64,000 bases of DNA from NCBI GenBank assembly GCA_009995455.1, contig JAACPJ010000002.1:186001-250000 (forward strand), written 5' to 3'. Below, piece by piece: positions 24,630-32,660 of this stretch; the stretch's first letter is position 1; every line of letters starts with the position of its first letter. The notes beneath the pieces are model-generated. The model did not search any database. It was not told the DNA's origin and saw nothing but the letters and a program-made list of their open reading frames with translations. A program made the position numbers and the translations under genes. This DNA comes from a bacterium. Lineage in GTDB: Bacteria; Patescibacteriota; Gracilibacteria; UBA4473.

Positions 24630-26143
24630 TGCCTTTAGATGGAATTGAGGAACCAGGACGCCAATCTATTAAATTTTTAAAAAATTTAGAAGGTCGGCTC
24701 GAACCTGGGTTTAATGAGATTTCTCAAAGCTTGTTCTATCTAGACGCTTTAGCCGGCCAAGCTGATTTTGAGGATTCTGACGTTCAAGACTTTGATCAAA
24801 ACCTTTTTGATGTGGCGTTCAAACTTCAGCAAGCCCACCTTTTAGGTGAAATTAATTTGAATCCAGACAGGTTTTTAGAACTGTTTTTAGAAGAAGTTGA
24901 AACCTTGTTTAACGCTATGCCAAAAAGCTTGCAAGCCATGCACAACGAAACGCTTCGCAATTTAAACGAAGTTATCGAAACGCCTGAAATTCCACAAATA
25001 GAAGCTCAAGCTGAAGAAATCGCGGTGCTGCCCGCGAAAGAAAAAATTCAATTAAAGAAAATCTTAGCGTTATTAAAAGAGTCATCTGTGGTGACGCCAA
25101 AAAGGCTGATTAAAGTGCTAGCGGCCTGTGCCGCCTTAAGCGTATCATCTGATAAATTAAACTTACCAGAAGCCCCAGACACTTTTGCAGTCGATATTAA
25201 TACTCTTTCTGCGCCCGTGACGGAGGCGGTATCACAAGTGCTCGTACCAACCACGGTACCACCAGAAAGAATGGTGTCGCCAAATACGCTAAGTGCACCC
25301 AGCCCAGAAGATTCATTCCAAGCCTCAGGCACTATTGCCTACCCAGTGGAAATTGTAGCCGCAGAAGCAGCAGGCATGGCCAGTCGATTAGCGTTTGTTC
25401 TGCGTCAACCAGAGCGCGCCGAGATTTTTGAAACACTTCACGGAAACCCTAAGTTAAGACCGGTAGTGGCATTGCTGGGCGTTATTGAATCAAATCTTGA
25501 TGCTGGAGCGATTTCACCCTCTGGGGCGCGGGGTTTATTTCAAGACATGGGCGGTTTGCAAGGCGCCTTTGGTGACCCAGATGGAATTGATAATCTAGCA
25601 GTCGATGATTTGTTGCCCCAAATAACTAATACCGAATACAACCGCATTATTAATAACTTAAAAAATGGGGTTTCAATGGATCGTGGGACTTTACTCGAAT
25701 TTTTAAAAGACCAACGCGACGCCAATACCGACTTTTGGCAGGAGTTCTTAACCGAACAAAGAACTTTGATTACCTCGATTGAAACCTCTCCAGATATTGC
25801 TTTTCACTATATAGAAAGTTTGCAAGACCGAGCCTTAGCGACGCTCCATTTATCCGACCCAGCCCAATCGCTTAACTTTGCCATCATGAGTTACAATTTG
25901 GGCATGGGTCACTTGCACACGCTGCGACGTATCATGAACCAAAATGGAGTTTCGAGCTTTAACACCGATACCGTTTTAAGATTTATTGATAGAGAAGATT
26001 TCCACCAAATTTTGCGCAACAACAATTTGGGTGATTTACATAATAACTATGAAGAAGCCCAGCAGTATTTAGCGCGCTACATTGCCTTGGATGAAATTGT
26101 GCGACACAATAATTCTAAAGCTTTGGATTCCACATTAGGATAA
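24629..26143 (+). CDS. Lytic-transglycosylase-like protein, tandem copy 2
   Basis: A 504-aa paralogue of the preceding protein with an extra N-terminal helical domain of about 150 residues. Shared landmarks: KVLAACAALSV, YPVEIVAAEA, LLGVIESNLDAGAISPSGAR, GLFQDMGGLQGAFGD, MDRGTLLEFL, MSYNLGMGHL. The catalytic Glu is kept in IES. Translationally coupled to copy 1 through a TAATG junction. The convergent 26115 gene overlaps its last 29 bases. Confidence 0.75.
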   Translation: MPLDGIEEPGRQSIKFLKNLEGRLEPGFNEISQSLFYLDALAGQADFEDSDVQDFDQNLFDVAFKLQQAHLLGEINLNPDRFLELFLEEVETLFNAMPKSLQAMHNETLRNLNEVIETPEIPQIEAQAEEIAVLPAKEKIQLKKILALLKESSVVTPKRLIKVLAACAALSVSSDKLNLPEAPDTFAVDINTLSAPVTEAVSQVLVPTTVPPERMVSPNTLSAPSPEDSFQASGTIAYPVEIVAAEAAGMASRLAFVLRQPERAEIFETLHGNPKLRPVVALLGVIESNLDAGAISPSGARGLFQDMGGLQGAFGDPDGIDNLAVDDLLPQITNTEYNRIINNLKNGVSMDRGTLLEFLKDQRDANTDFWQEFLTEQRTLITSIETSPDIAFHYIESLQDRALATLHLSDPAQSLNFAIMSYNLGMGHLHTLRRIMNQNGVSSFNTDTVLRFIDREDFHQILRNNNLGDLHNNYEEAQQYLARYIALDEIVRHNNSKALDSTLG

Positions 26144-26435
26144 CCACCGCCAATAAAATTACTAATGCGGCGGCGTATTGAAGGCTACTAATGCGCTCGC
26201 CAAAAACATAATAACCGGCGATTAAGCTTAAAGTTATGGCGAGTGAAGGCATGACGAGTAAGGCCATGGTGAGCGAGTCTTCTTTGATAGCCAAAAACAT
26301 TAAGGCCCCGCCTGCAGAATAAAGAATAAGTCCCACAATAAAATAAGATAATTTGTCGTTCAGGGCCCAATACTTTCCCAGTATATCACCGCCAGTATAA
26401 AGGAGCGCCCCCATAACCGAATAAATGAGAAACAT
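26115..26435 (-). CDS. Small four-TM protein (SMR/EamA half-transporter-like)
   Basis: A 106-aa protein from ATG 26435 (MFLIYSVMGALLYTGGD). Four hydrophobic helices with GGALMFLAIKEDSLTMALLV and GYYVFGERISSLQYAA, the EamA/SMR-type pattern where the last helix follows an E-R-I-S motif. Such half-size proteins usually dimerise. Substrate unknown. The start overlaps the stop of the upstream lipoprotein gene (TAATG), so the two are probably expressed together. Confidence 0.7.
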   Translation of the reverse strand: MFLIYSVMGALLYTGGDILGKYWALNDKLSYFIVGLILYSAGGALMFLAIKEDSLTMALLVMPSLAITLSLIAGYYVFGERISSLQYAAALVILLAVVILMWNPKL

Positions 26436-27784
26436 TACTGTACGATTGAGTCGGCGATGCTCCACAAAGTGTCTCTGAACTCAACGGGGCCAGTAATTTC
26501 AAAGACCGTGCTTTCATCACGCTTTTTAATGAGTGTTACCCCATTACCGGTAATAAGTTCGGTTGTACCGTTGGCTGGCTGATTTTTGGAAAGCACTTTC
26601 ACCCAAAGTTTTACGTCACTTGGCGTTTCCACGGGATTATTAGCGACACCAACACTGGCAATTGAACCCTCAATATCTCGAAAGCTTCTAAACCAATTTC
26701 CGTAAGGCACTTTTAAGCTAAAGCCCAAATCACTTTCATAACTGTACGCTCGGTCATCAATTAAATTTGTGTAATCTGTGTTTTGTACCACGGTTGGAGC
26801 TGGATCGACCCAATCAGTAGAATTAATTGGCATTTGATCAACTTCCGTTGAATCAAGCTCATTTTCTTCATCATCCTTACCCGAAAGCAGACCACTAATT
26901 AAACCTTTCGCTTTATCAACCGCTGATTCTTCATCTTCAGCCGCAATTTCGGCCTCTTCATTCTCTAGAGCTTCTGCTTCCGCTTCTAAAGCTTTTGCTT
27001 CTGCAAGTCTTTGGCTTTCTGCATCGGCTTTAGCTTTTTGTTCGGCTATTACCACTGCTTGCACGGCTTCCTCACCTTCTACAAAAGATTGCAATACATC
27101 AAAAACCGCTTTTTTGGTTTCAAAATCATCAAAGAAGTAAGTCGCAGTAAAGAGGTATTTTTTATTATCAATATTTGAATAAAGCGTAATAATTTCTCGT
27201 TCTTTACCGTTATCATCTGTTTCCGTTTTTTTAAATCCAGTAAAACCATTCATGGCAATATTGGTTTCAATTTCTCCAGACTCAGGCGAATAATCTTCTA
27301 CCGAAAAAGTTAAGAATACTCGACGAGCTGGATCTTCTTTATTCAGGAAATACGCCACTCCATTTGGTGCTAAGCTATAGTCCCAATTATTAGGAAGCTG
27401 CATGGTAAAGCGCTTAGTGGTAAATCTTTGTGGGCCATCATCTTCTTCTGCCATATCGGCTAAAGATGAAACTTTAATACTTTCGACCCAAAATATTTGT
27501 CGCATTTTTTCATTTCGCCAAATCCCTTGTAGCATAACGTCTTGCCCTTCAAATTCAGCCAGTTGAACTAAGTCTGAAGCCAGGTAACCGACTAATTTGC
27601 CATCACGCTCTAAACGGTGCGTTGCCCGCGTAGAAACCGAAACTGAAAAAGGAAATAACTTCCCTTCTATGGTTTCTAAGTTTTCTTCTGGCAGTCGCTC
27701 AAACGGATCTTCTTGCTCGGGCAGCACACATGCCGTGAGTGTTAGCAGCGCGGCAACAAGACCGAATAGAAAGGTTTTTTTCAT
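26435..27784 (-). CDS. Large lipoprotein of unknown function
   Basis: A 449-aa protein with lipobox LTAC (residues 16-19). An N-domain at about 40-105 could be a small OB-like beta fold (GKLFPFSVSVSTRATHRLER, VMLQGIW). A second domain runs to about residue 235. An Ala/Glu coiled-coil linker (about 240-300) leads to a C-terminal domain that resembles the second one (SDLGFSLKVPYGNWF compared with FTMQLPNNWDYSL). The two beta domains may be an internal duplication. No enzyme motif seen. Confidence 0.6.
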   Translation of the reverse strand: MKKTFLFGLVAALLTLTACVLPEQEDPFERLPEENLETIEGKLFPFSVSVSTRATHRLERDGKLVGYLASDLVQLAEFEGQDVMLQGIWRNEKMRQIFWVESIKVSSLADMAEEDDGPQRFTTKRFTMQLPNNWDYSLAPNGVAYFLNKEDPARRVFLTFSVEDYSPESGEIETNIAMNGFTGFKKTETDDNGKEREIITLYSNIDNKKYLFTATYFFDDFETKKAVFDVLQSFVEGEEAVQAVVIAEQKAKADAESQRLAEAKALEAEAEALENEEAEIAAEDEESAVDKAKGLISGLLSGKDDEENELDSTEVDQMPINSTDWVDPAPTVVQNTDYTNLIDDRAYSYESDLGFSLKVPYGNWFRSFRDIEGSIASVGVANNPVETPSDVKLWVKVLSKNQPANGTTELITGNGVTLIKKRDESTVFEITGPVEFRDTLWSIADSIVQ

Positions 27785-27918
27785 GAGTTGATTTTATGTT
27801 GATCCATTGATCATTATTAAAATTCTTACTTAAAAATCAAATAAGAACAAATATTTTGAACATTATAAAATTTCTATTTGGTTTAACGATCGAGCCTTTT
27901 TAAACGTGACTGAGCTCA

Positions 27919-29415
27919 TTAAAATTCTAAGCTATTTTTGAATTCCTCACTCATTTTTTGGTAGTTCCCTTTCTTCTCATCATCCATTTTATTTGCCATC
28001 GCCACCATCATGCTCCAACGGTGATTTTGTTTTAGTTCCTCTGAATTTTTTAAAATCCAATTCCAGTACAGCGCGTCCCAAATATCGGCCCACCCACCCG
28101 TTTGGTAATGGCTCATTTTTTTAATGTAGTTTGAGCCGGAGAAATAAGGTTTAGTGGTTATCAGTCCCCCATCGGCATTTTGGCTCATCGCATACACGTT
28201 CGGAACCATTACCCAATCATAACTGTCGATAAACATTTCCATAAACCACGTGTAGATTTCATCGGGATCAATTTCACACAAAAACATAAAGCCCCCCAAA
28301 ACCATTAAGCGCTCAATGTGATGACAATAACCCGTTTCTAAAATTCTTTTAATCGTATCATCGATTGGGGTTATCCCGGTTTCAGCGGTATAAAAAGCCG
28401 TTGGCATTTTGTTGCGGTGCTGCCAATGGTTTGTGGTTCTCATTTTTACCCCAAAGGTTTCATAGCTCAGGCGCATAAATTCTCGCCAGCCAATAATTTG
28501 GCGGATAAACCCTTCAACACTGGCAATAGGAACATTATGCATTTCAGCGTATTCCAAAGCTTCATTCACCACTTGCTCTGGCGTTAAAAGCCCAATGTTA
28601 AGCATTGGGGTCAGTACACTGTGGTACAACCAATTCTGCCCTTCTTCGATAGCGTCTTCATAAGGGCCAAATTCCTTGAACCGTTCACTCAAAAATAATT
28701 GCAGCCAACTTTCGGCTTGTTCGTGATTAATTGGATAGAGAAAGGTTTCCAGCGAACCAGGATTATTTTTATAGTGTTTTTCAACATATTTTTTAGCTTC
28801 ACTAACGGCTTCCGTTTCTGGGGGAAATGACAACAAAGGTAAATCGTTAATTTTGGTCTTTGGTAGTTTTTTTCGATTCTCTTCATCAAAACTCCATTGC
28901 CCGCCCTGTGGTTCAGCCTCATTCATTAAAATTTTTAGTCTTTCTCTCTGCTGTTTATAAAATTCAGCCATTAATAACTTCTTCTTTCCTATCTGATAAT
29001 CGTGGTTAACTTCAGATGAATTTAAAAACAAGGGAGACTCCAACCAGTTAATTTCCATGTTATGCACAGAAGCGAGCCTTTTGAGCCTTTTTTCTAATAT
29101 AAAATCAGTTACTTCACAGACACTTATGACTTTGTAAGATTCAATTTCAAGCTGTTCAAATATTTTACTCAACTTTGATTTTTCTTCAGCCATTTCAAAG
29201 TAATGCACATTTTTTCCACTTTTGGTTAACTCATCCTTGTAAGAATGAAGACTTGCGCGGTGCAAAACTAACTTTTGTTTATGAAATTTTAGAGGATATT
29301 TTTGGTCACCAAAAAACAATGAATCTTCTATTAAACAGATTAAATCAGGCTTTGAAGCTAAACCTGGGTGAGTTTTAAACAATTGATGTGGAAAAATAAA
29401 TAAAGCTGTTTTCAT
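27919..29415 (-). CDS. Cryptochrome/photolyase-related protein (FeS-BCP-like) lacking cluster cysteines
   Basis: A 498-aa protein with an N-terminal Rossmann domain (ALFIFPHQLF, LIEDSLFF) and the C-terminal FAD-binding helical domain: GFIRQIIGWREFMRLSYE, CHHIERLMVLGGFMFL, DWVMVPNVYAMSQNADGG, TKPYFSGSNYIKKMS. This is the PhrB/FeS-BCP branch of prokaryotic (6-4) photolyases. In known members the segment after the last motif holds a Cys-x-x-Cys and a third Cys that bind a 4Fe-4S cluster; here it reads MSHYQTGGWADIWDALYW with none. The cluster is therefore probably absent. Divergent with the next gene over only 21 bases. Confidence 0.85.
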   Translation of the reverse strand: MKTALFIFPHQLFKTHPGLASKPDLICLIEDSLFFGDQKYPLKFHKQKLVLHRASLHSYKDELTKSGKNVHYFEMAEEKSKLSKIFEQLEIESYKVISVCEVTDFILEKRLKRLASVHNMEINWLESPLFLNSSEVNHDYQIGKKKLLMAEFYKQQRERLKILMNEAEPQGGQWSFDEENRKKLPKTKINDLPLLSFPPETEAVSEAKKYVEKHYKNNPGSLETFLYPINHEQAESWLQLFLSERFKEFGPYEDAIEEGQNWLYHSVLTPMLNIGLLTPEQVVNEALEYAEMHNVPIASVEGFIRQIIGWREFMRLSYETFGVKMRTTNHWQHRNKMPTAFYTAETGITPIDDTIKRILETGYCHHIERLMVLGGFMFLCEIDPDEIYTWFMEMFIDSYDWVMVPNVYAMSQNADGGLITTKPYFSGSNYIKKMSHYQTGGWADIWDALYWNWILKNSEELKQNHRWSMMVAMANKMDDEKKGNYQKMSEEFKNSLEF

Positions 29416-29436
29416 GGATTTAGATTTTACGATACT

Positions 29437-30591
29437 ATGAGTTTCCTGACCATGAATCCTCCTAATTTTTACACCGATTACGAAACTATTCTAAAACGGA
29501 TTCGAGCTATCGACCCAATTAAATATGCCAAAACGAGAAACTTTGTTAACGGTGAAGTGTCGTACCTAAGCCCTTATGTGACGCACGGCATTATTTCAAC
29601 GAAAACGATTGCCGAAATTGTGCTTGAAAAATACAGCGTCAAAGAGTCCGAAAAACTTCTGGCAGAACTGGGCTGGCGAGAATTTTTTCATCGAGTTTGG
29701 CAGGCTGAAGGCGATAAAATTTTTAACGATTTACGATACGATCAAGCTCAAGTTACTTCAGGTATTACACCAAACGCTATTATTGAAGCCCAAACCCAAA
29801 TTAAGGCACTTGACCATAATATTTCACGCCTAAAAGAAACGGGATATATGCACAATCACGCTCGCATGTGGACGGCTAGTGTGAGCGGCAACGTGGCCAA
29901 AACCCACTGGTATCAACCCGCTCGGTGGATGTATTACCATTTACTCGATGGTGATTTAGCCAGCAATACGCTCAGTTGGCAGTGGATTGTGGGTAGTTTT
30001 AGCCATAAAAAATACTACACGAACCAAGAAAACTTGAACAAATATAGTGATCAAAAAGAGCGGCAAACTTGGCTCGATGTGCCTTACGAAGCTTTTGAAG
30101 CTATGAGTATTCCAGCGGTACTAGAACCAAGAACCGAACTAAAACTTGAAAACGAGTTTCCAGTTTCTACCGCAAGCCCGATAGAAGAAGCCGATAAAAC
30201 CATCCTGCTATATTCTATTTGGAATTTAGACCCACTTTGGCGCCAAGACGAAGAGGGACTTCGATTACTTTGGATTGAACCAGAGATGCATAAAGATTTT
30301 GCCCTCAGCCCAAAAAGATGGAAATTCATCACTCATTGGGCCTCTCAAATAGAAGGTTTAAAAATTTTTGTCGGCACAAAGGATCATCTTTTCAAAATAA
30401 ACGCCTCAGAATTAAAGATTTTTACTCGCGAATACCCGGCAACTCAATCCTGGCCTGGAAAAAGAGACTCTCGGTATTGGTTATATCCAGAAACAAGTGG
30501 TTATTACAAAAACTTTTTCAGCTATTGGAAAGACGCTCACAAAGAAATTGAAGGTTTAAAAAAATTACATCAACCTCACAAAAGTTCATGA
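29437..30591 (+). CDS. Photolyase-like protein: FAD-binding domain first, Rossmann-like region last
   Basis: 384 aa from ATG 29437 (29452 is also possible). It starts almost directly with the FAD-binding helical domain: SYLSPYVTHGIIS, ELGWREFFHRVW, TGYMHNHARMWTAS, and ASNTLSWQW, with the Asn four residues before Trp that contacts FAD N5 in photolyases. The usual N-terminal antenna domain is missing. After residue 260 comes an alpha/beta segment (TILLYSIWNLDP, GLRLLWIEPEMHKDFALSP, GLKIFVGT) that recalls that domain. Similar proteins occur in Bacteroidota, to my recollection. Its stop overlaps the DUF2256 start (ATGA). Confidence 0.8.
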   Translation: MSFLTMNPPNFYTDYETILKRIRAIDPIKYAKTRNFVNGEVSYLSPYVTHGIISTKTIAEIVLEKYSVKESEKLLAELGWREFFHRVWQAEGDKIFNDLRYDQAQVTSGITPNAIIEAQTQIKALDHNISRLKETGYMHNHARMWTASVSGNVAKTHWYQPARWMYYHLLDGDLASNTLSWQWIVGSFSHKKYYTNQENLNKYSDQKERQTWLDVPYEAFEAMSIPAVLEPRTELKLENEFPVSTASPIEEADKTILLYSIWNLDPLWRQDEEGLRLLWIEPEMHKDFALSPKRWKFITHWASQIEGLKIFVGTKDHLFKINASELKIFTREYPATQSWPGKRDSRYWLYPETSGYYKNFFSYWKDAHKEIEGLKKLHQPHKSS

Positions 30592-30734
30592 ATCTGAAAG
30601 CCCAAACAAAAATCTGCCTGGTTTGTCACAGACCTTTTAACAATCGAAAAAAATGGGAGAGCCGTGGTCTTTGGCCAGAGATAAAATACTGTTCTGAAAA
30701 ATGTCGCCAACAAACAAAACATGAAAAAACTTAA
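30588..30734 (+). CDS. DUF2256 zinc-binding mini-protein
   Basis: A 48-aa protein too short for usual calling. Four Cys: KICLVCHRPF (Cys 10 and 13) and YCSEKCR (Cys 35 and 39), with NNRKKWESRGLWPEIKYCS between them, the DUF2256 pattern. The family often lies next to, or is fused with, photolyase-related proteins. Start ATG overlaps the photolyase-like stop (ATGA), and the next gene begins 14 bases before its stop, so all three should be translated together. A zinc-stabilised accessory role is inferred. Confidence 0.85.
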   Translation: MNLKAQTKICLVCHRPFNNRKKWESRGLWPEIKYCSEKCRQQTKHEKT

Positions 30735-31050
30735 AGAAAAACACGTCGAGCGTTTGATTAAAGGCAAAAAATCCGGAGTTCATCTAGGTTCTCGGCAAGT
30801 GCCACATCACTTGTATGCTTATGAACAGAAACAATTTGACTTAGCCATTAAATACGGGTTTTTAAGTCTCAAAGAAAAACACCGGGTAAACCTGCTAAAT
30901 GTGTGGGAAAAATATTGCGCCGCGCAAGAACGGCCCATGCTTGTTTTAAAAAAATATCAAAACGGGAAAGCTGAAGTATGGATTGATTATGAGATTCTAA
31001 ATTTTGATGGCGCCACCCAAGCTCGAAATAAAATTTCAGAAATAACTTAA
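30721..31050 (+). CDS. Unknown 109-aa protein, third gene of the photolyase operon
   Basis: A basic, soluble, mixed helix/strand protein. Notable stretches: GVHLGSRQVPHHLYAYEQ, YGFLSLKEKHRVNLLNVW, EKYCAAQERPMLVLKK and GKAEVWIDYEI. No family recognised. The overlap of 14 bases with the DUF2256 gene and the 4-base overlap with the convergent transporter show dense packing. Its operon position suggests a job linked to the photolyase-like protein, possibly in DNA repair. Confidence 0.7.
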   Translation: MKKLKEKHVERLIKGKKSGVHLGSRQVPHHLYAYEQKQFDLAIKYGFLSLKEKHRVNLLNVWEKYCAAQERPMLVLKKYQNGKAEVWIDYEILNFDGATQARNKISEIT

Positions 31051-32315
31051 ATATTTTTTTCAATAATTACCGACTCGGCTTCAAGTTCAACATCAAGTAC
31101 AGTTCGGCCAACTTCTGATATTTTTTGCGTCCACCATAAAGACATGGAGGCCAATACAAACACTGAAATAAAGACCACACTTACCGAAGTGATGTAGTAC
31201 AAAAGCAAGGTTACAATTGCAAAAGTAAACAAATAAACCCCTTGGGCCAAAAAGACTCTAATATGGGCCCGCTCAAGGGTGTTTCCGGCGTGAATCCATT
31301 TATAAAATTGCATATCATAGGGCACCTTCATAGTTTGATCATTCACTTTATTTAAGCTGTCGATTATCCCAATGGTGATAGGCTCCCACCAAACACCACG
31401 AATCAAATTTAGGGCTATAGAACGATAGGCGCCTTGTCTTAAAGTCGTCTCAGGACCTTTTTTCCCACTATCCATTCTTTTACCTATCCAGAACGCGACC
31501 GCCATCGCCACCCCAGAAGAAATTCCGGCGACTAAACCGATACTTGTCATATTTGTCAGCACGATGATTAAGAAAAGCGGCCAAGCCACAAACATCACGC
31601 CATCAAAAAACACACGCCCAAACTCGGCTTGTAAAAGCGATTTTGGGGTTTCTTTTTTCAAATCTAAAATAAATTTTTGCGGCGAATACGGAAAATTAAA
31701 TTTTTCATCTGGCGTTATCATAAGCACCCCAGCGGCCAGTAAAAAGAAACCTAAACCAATATACGTGGTATAAACAAAACCAAATTGGTCGGTAATAATA
31801 CCGCCCATTATAGGCGCTAATATGGTGCCCACCATAATTGCAATCTGCAGGTAAGCCAAAGATTGCCCGCGACTTTGTTTGTTTAGATGATGCGACAAAA
31901 AAATGTCATAAGCCATATTTGAAGTAGCCCCAAACAGGCCTCTTATAAAAAACAAAGGCAATAAATAAAGCATCGTTTGACCAAAGTTTTCACTTAAAAG
32001 TAAGGGCAATAGTAACCAAAACACAAATAAGGCTATGGCTCGAGAAGCTATAGAATGTTTAACTCCAATTAGCTTGATAATCGGCCCGACTAAGGGCACA
32101 GGCAGTACCCAAAAAATTTGCCCAATCAAAAAATACGCGGCGATTTGCCACAGTTCATAGCTTAAATTGACATACATATGGTAAGCCAAACTGAGCACCA
32201 CTAAGTTACGACCTAAGTAAAAGAAAAGTTGGAACAAACCCACTTCTAACATCTCTTTATCAAACTTAAGTTGAAACAGGTTATGAAAATCTGCGTTTAT
32301 CGCTCGGTGAGTCAT
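31047..32315 (-). CDS. MFS-type transporter
   Basis: A 422-aa integral membrane protein with roughly 11-12 hydrophobic segments. Typical MFS landmarks: a charged loop SRAIALF, FFIRGLFGATSNMAYDIFLS, and HHLNKQSRGQSLAYLQIAI near mid-protein. It retains a long soluble loop (about 205-235, DEKFNFPYSPQKFILDLKKE) between the halves. Substrate unknown. It heads a minus-strand group, but its 3' end overlaps the 109-aa gene by 4 bases. Confidence 0.75.
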   Translation of the reverse strand: MTHRAINADFHNLFQLKFDKEMLEVGLFQLFFYLGRNLVVLSLAYHMYVNLSYELWQIAAYFLIGQIFWVLPVPLVGPIIKLIGVKHSIASRAIALFVFWLLLPLLLSENFGQTMLYLLPLFFIRGLFGATSNMAYDIFLSHHLNKQSRGQSLAYLQIAIMVGTILAPIMGGIITDQFGFVYTTYIGLGFFLLAAGVLMITPDEKFNFPYSPQKFILDLKKETPKSLLQAEFGRVFFDGVMFVAWPLFLIIVLTNMTSIGLVAGISSGVAMAVAFWIGKRMDSGKKGPETTLRQGAYRSIALNLIRGVWWEPITIGIIDSLNKVNDQTMKVPYDMQFYKWIHAGNTLERAHIRVFLAQGVYLFTFAIVTLLLYYITSVSVVFISVFVLASMSLWWTQKISEVGRTVLDVELEAESVIIEKNI

Positions 32316-32318
32316 GGT

Positions 32319-32660
32319 TTAGATAAAGTAACACCAAGCTGTATAACCAAGTGAAGTAAGTAAAATAGTCAGCTTTAAACCGTCTTGTTTAACCGTTTTA
32401 ACGAGTAACGAAGTCAGCAAACCACTGAGGCGGAAAAAAGAAGTTTTTTCGATAAAGTGCAAAGCCTGCATGATTTTTTTTAGTCCTTTTTCAAGACCTT
32501 CATTAACTTTGAAAAGTAGTTTAACCAGTGGCTTTTTAGCTATCGCCTTAACTTTCTTCATCAGCTTAGTGTAACAAGCTCTCTGAGCGCGTTCGGCTTT
32601 TGCCAGCAAGATATTTCCCGCTTGAGAAAACGTAAGTGATTTGGTTAGAGTAAAAGTCAT
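32319..32660 (-). CDS. Hypothetical basic protein with C-terminal hydrophobic segment
   Basis: A 113-aa, strongly basic protein (AKAERAQRACYTKLMKKVKA) with a likely C-terminal membrane segment (LTILLTSLGYTAWCYFI). The start overlaps the stop of the 3D-domain gene (ATGA), so the two are translationally coupled. No family recognised. Confidence 0.55.
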   Translation of the reverse strand: MTFTLTKSLTFSQAGNILLAKAERAQRACYTKLMKKVKAIAKKPLVKLLFKVNEGLEKGLKKIMQALHFIEKTSFFRLSGLLTSLLVKTVKQDGLKLTILLTSLGYTAWCYFI

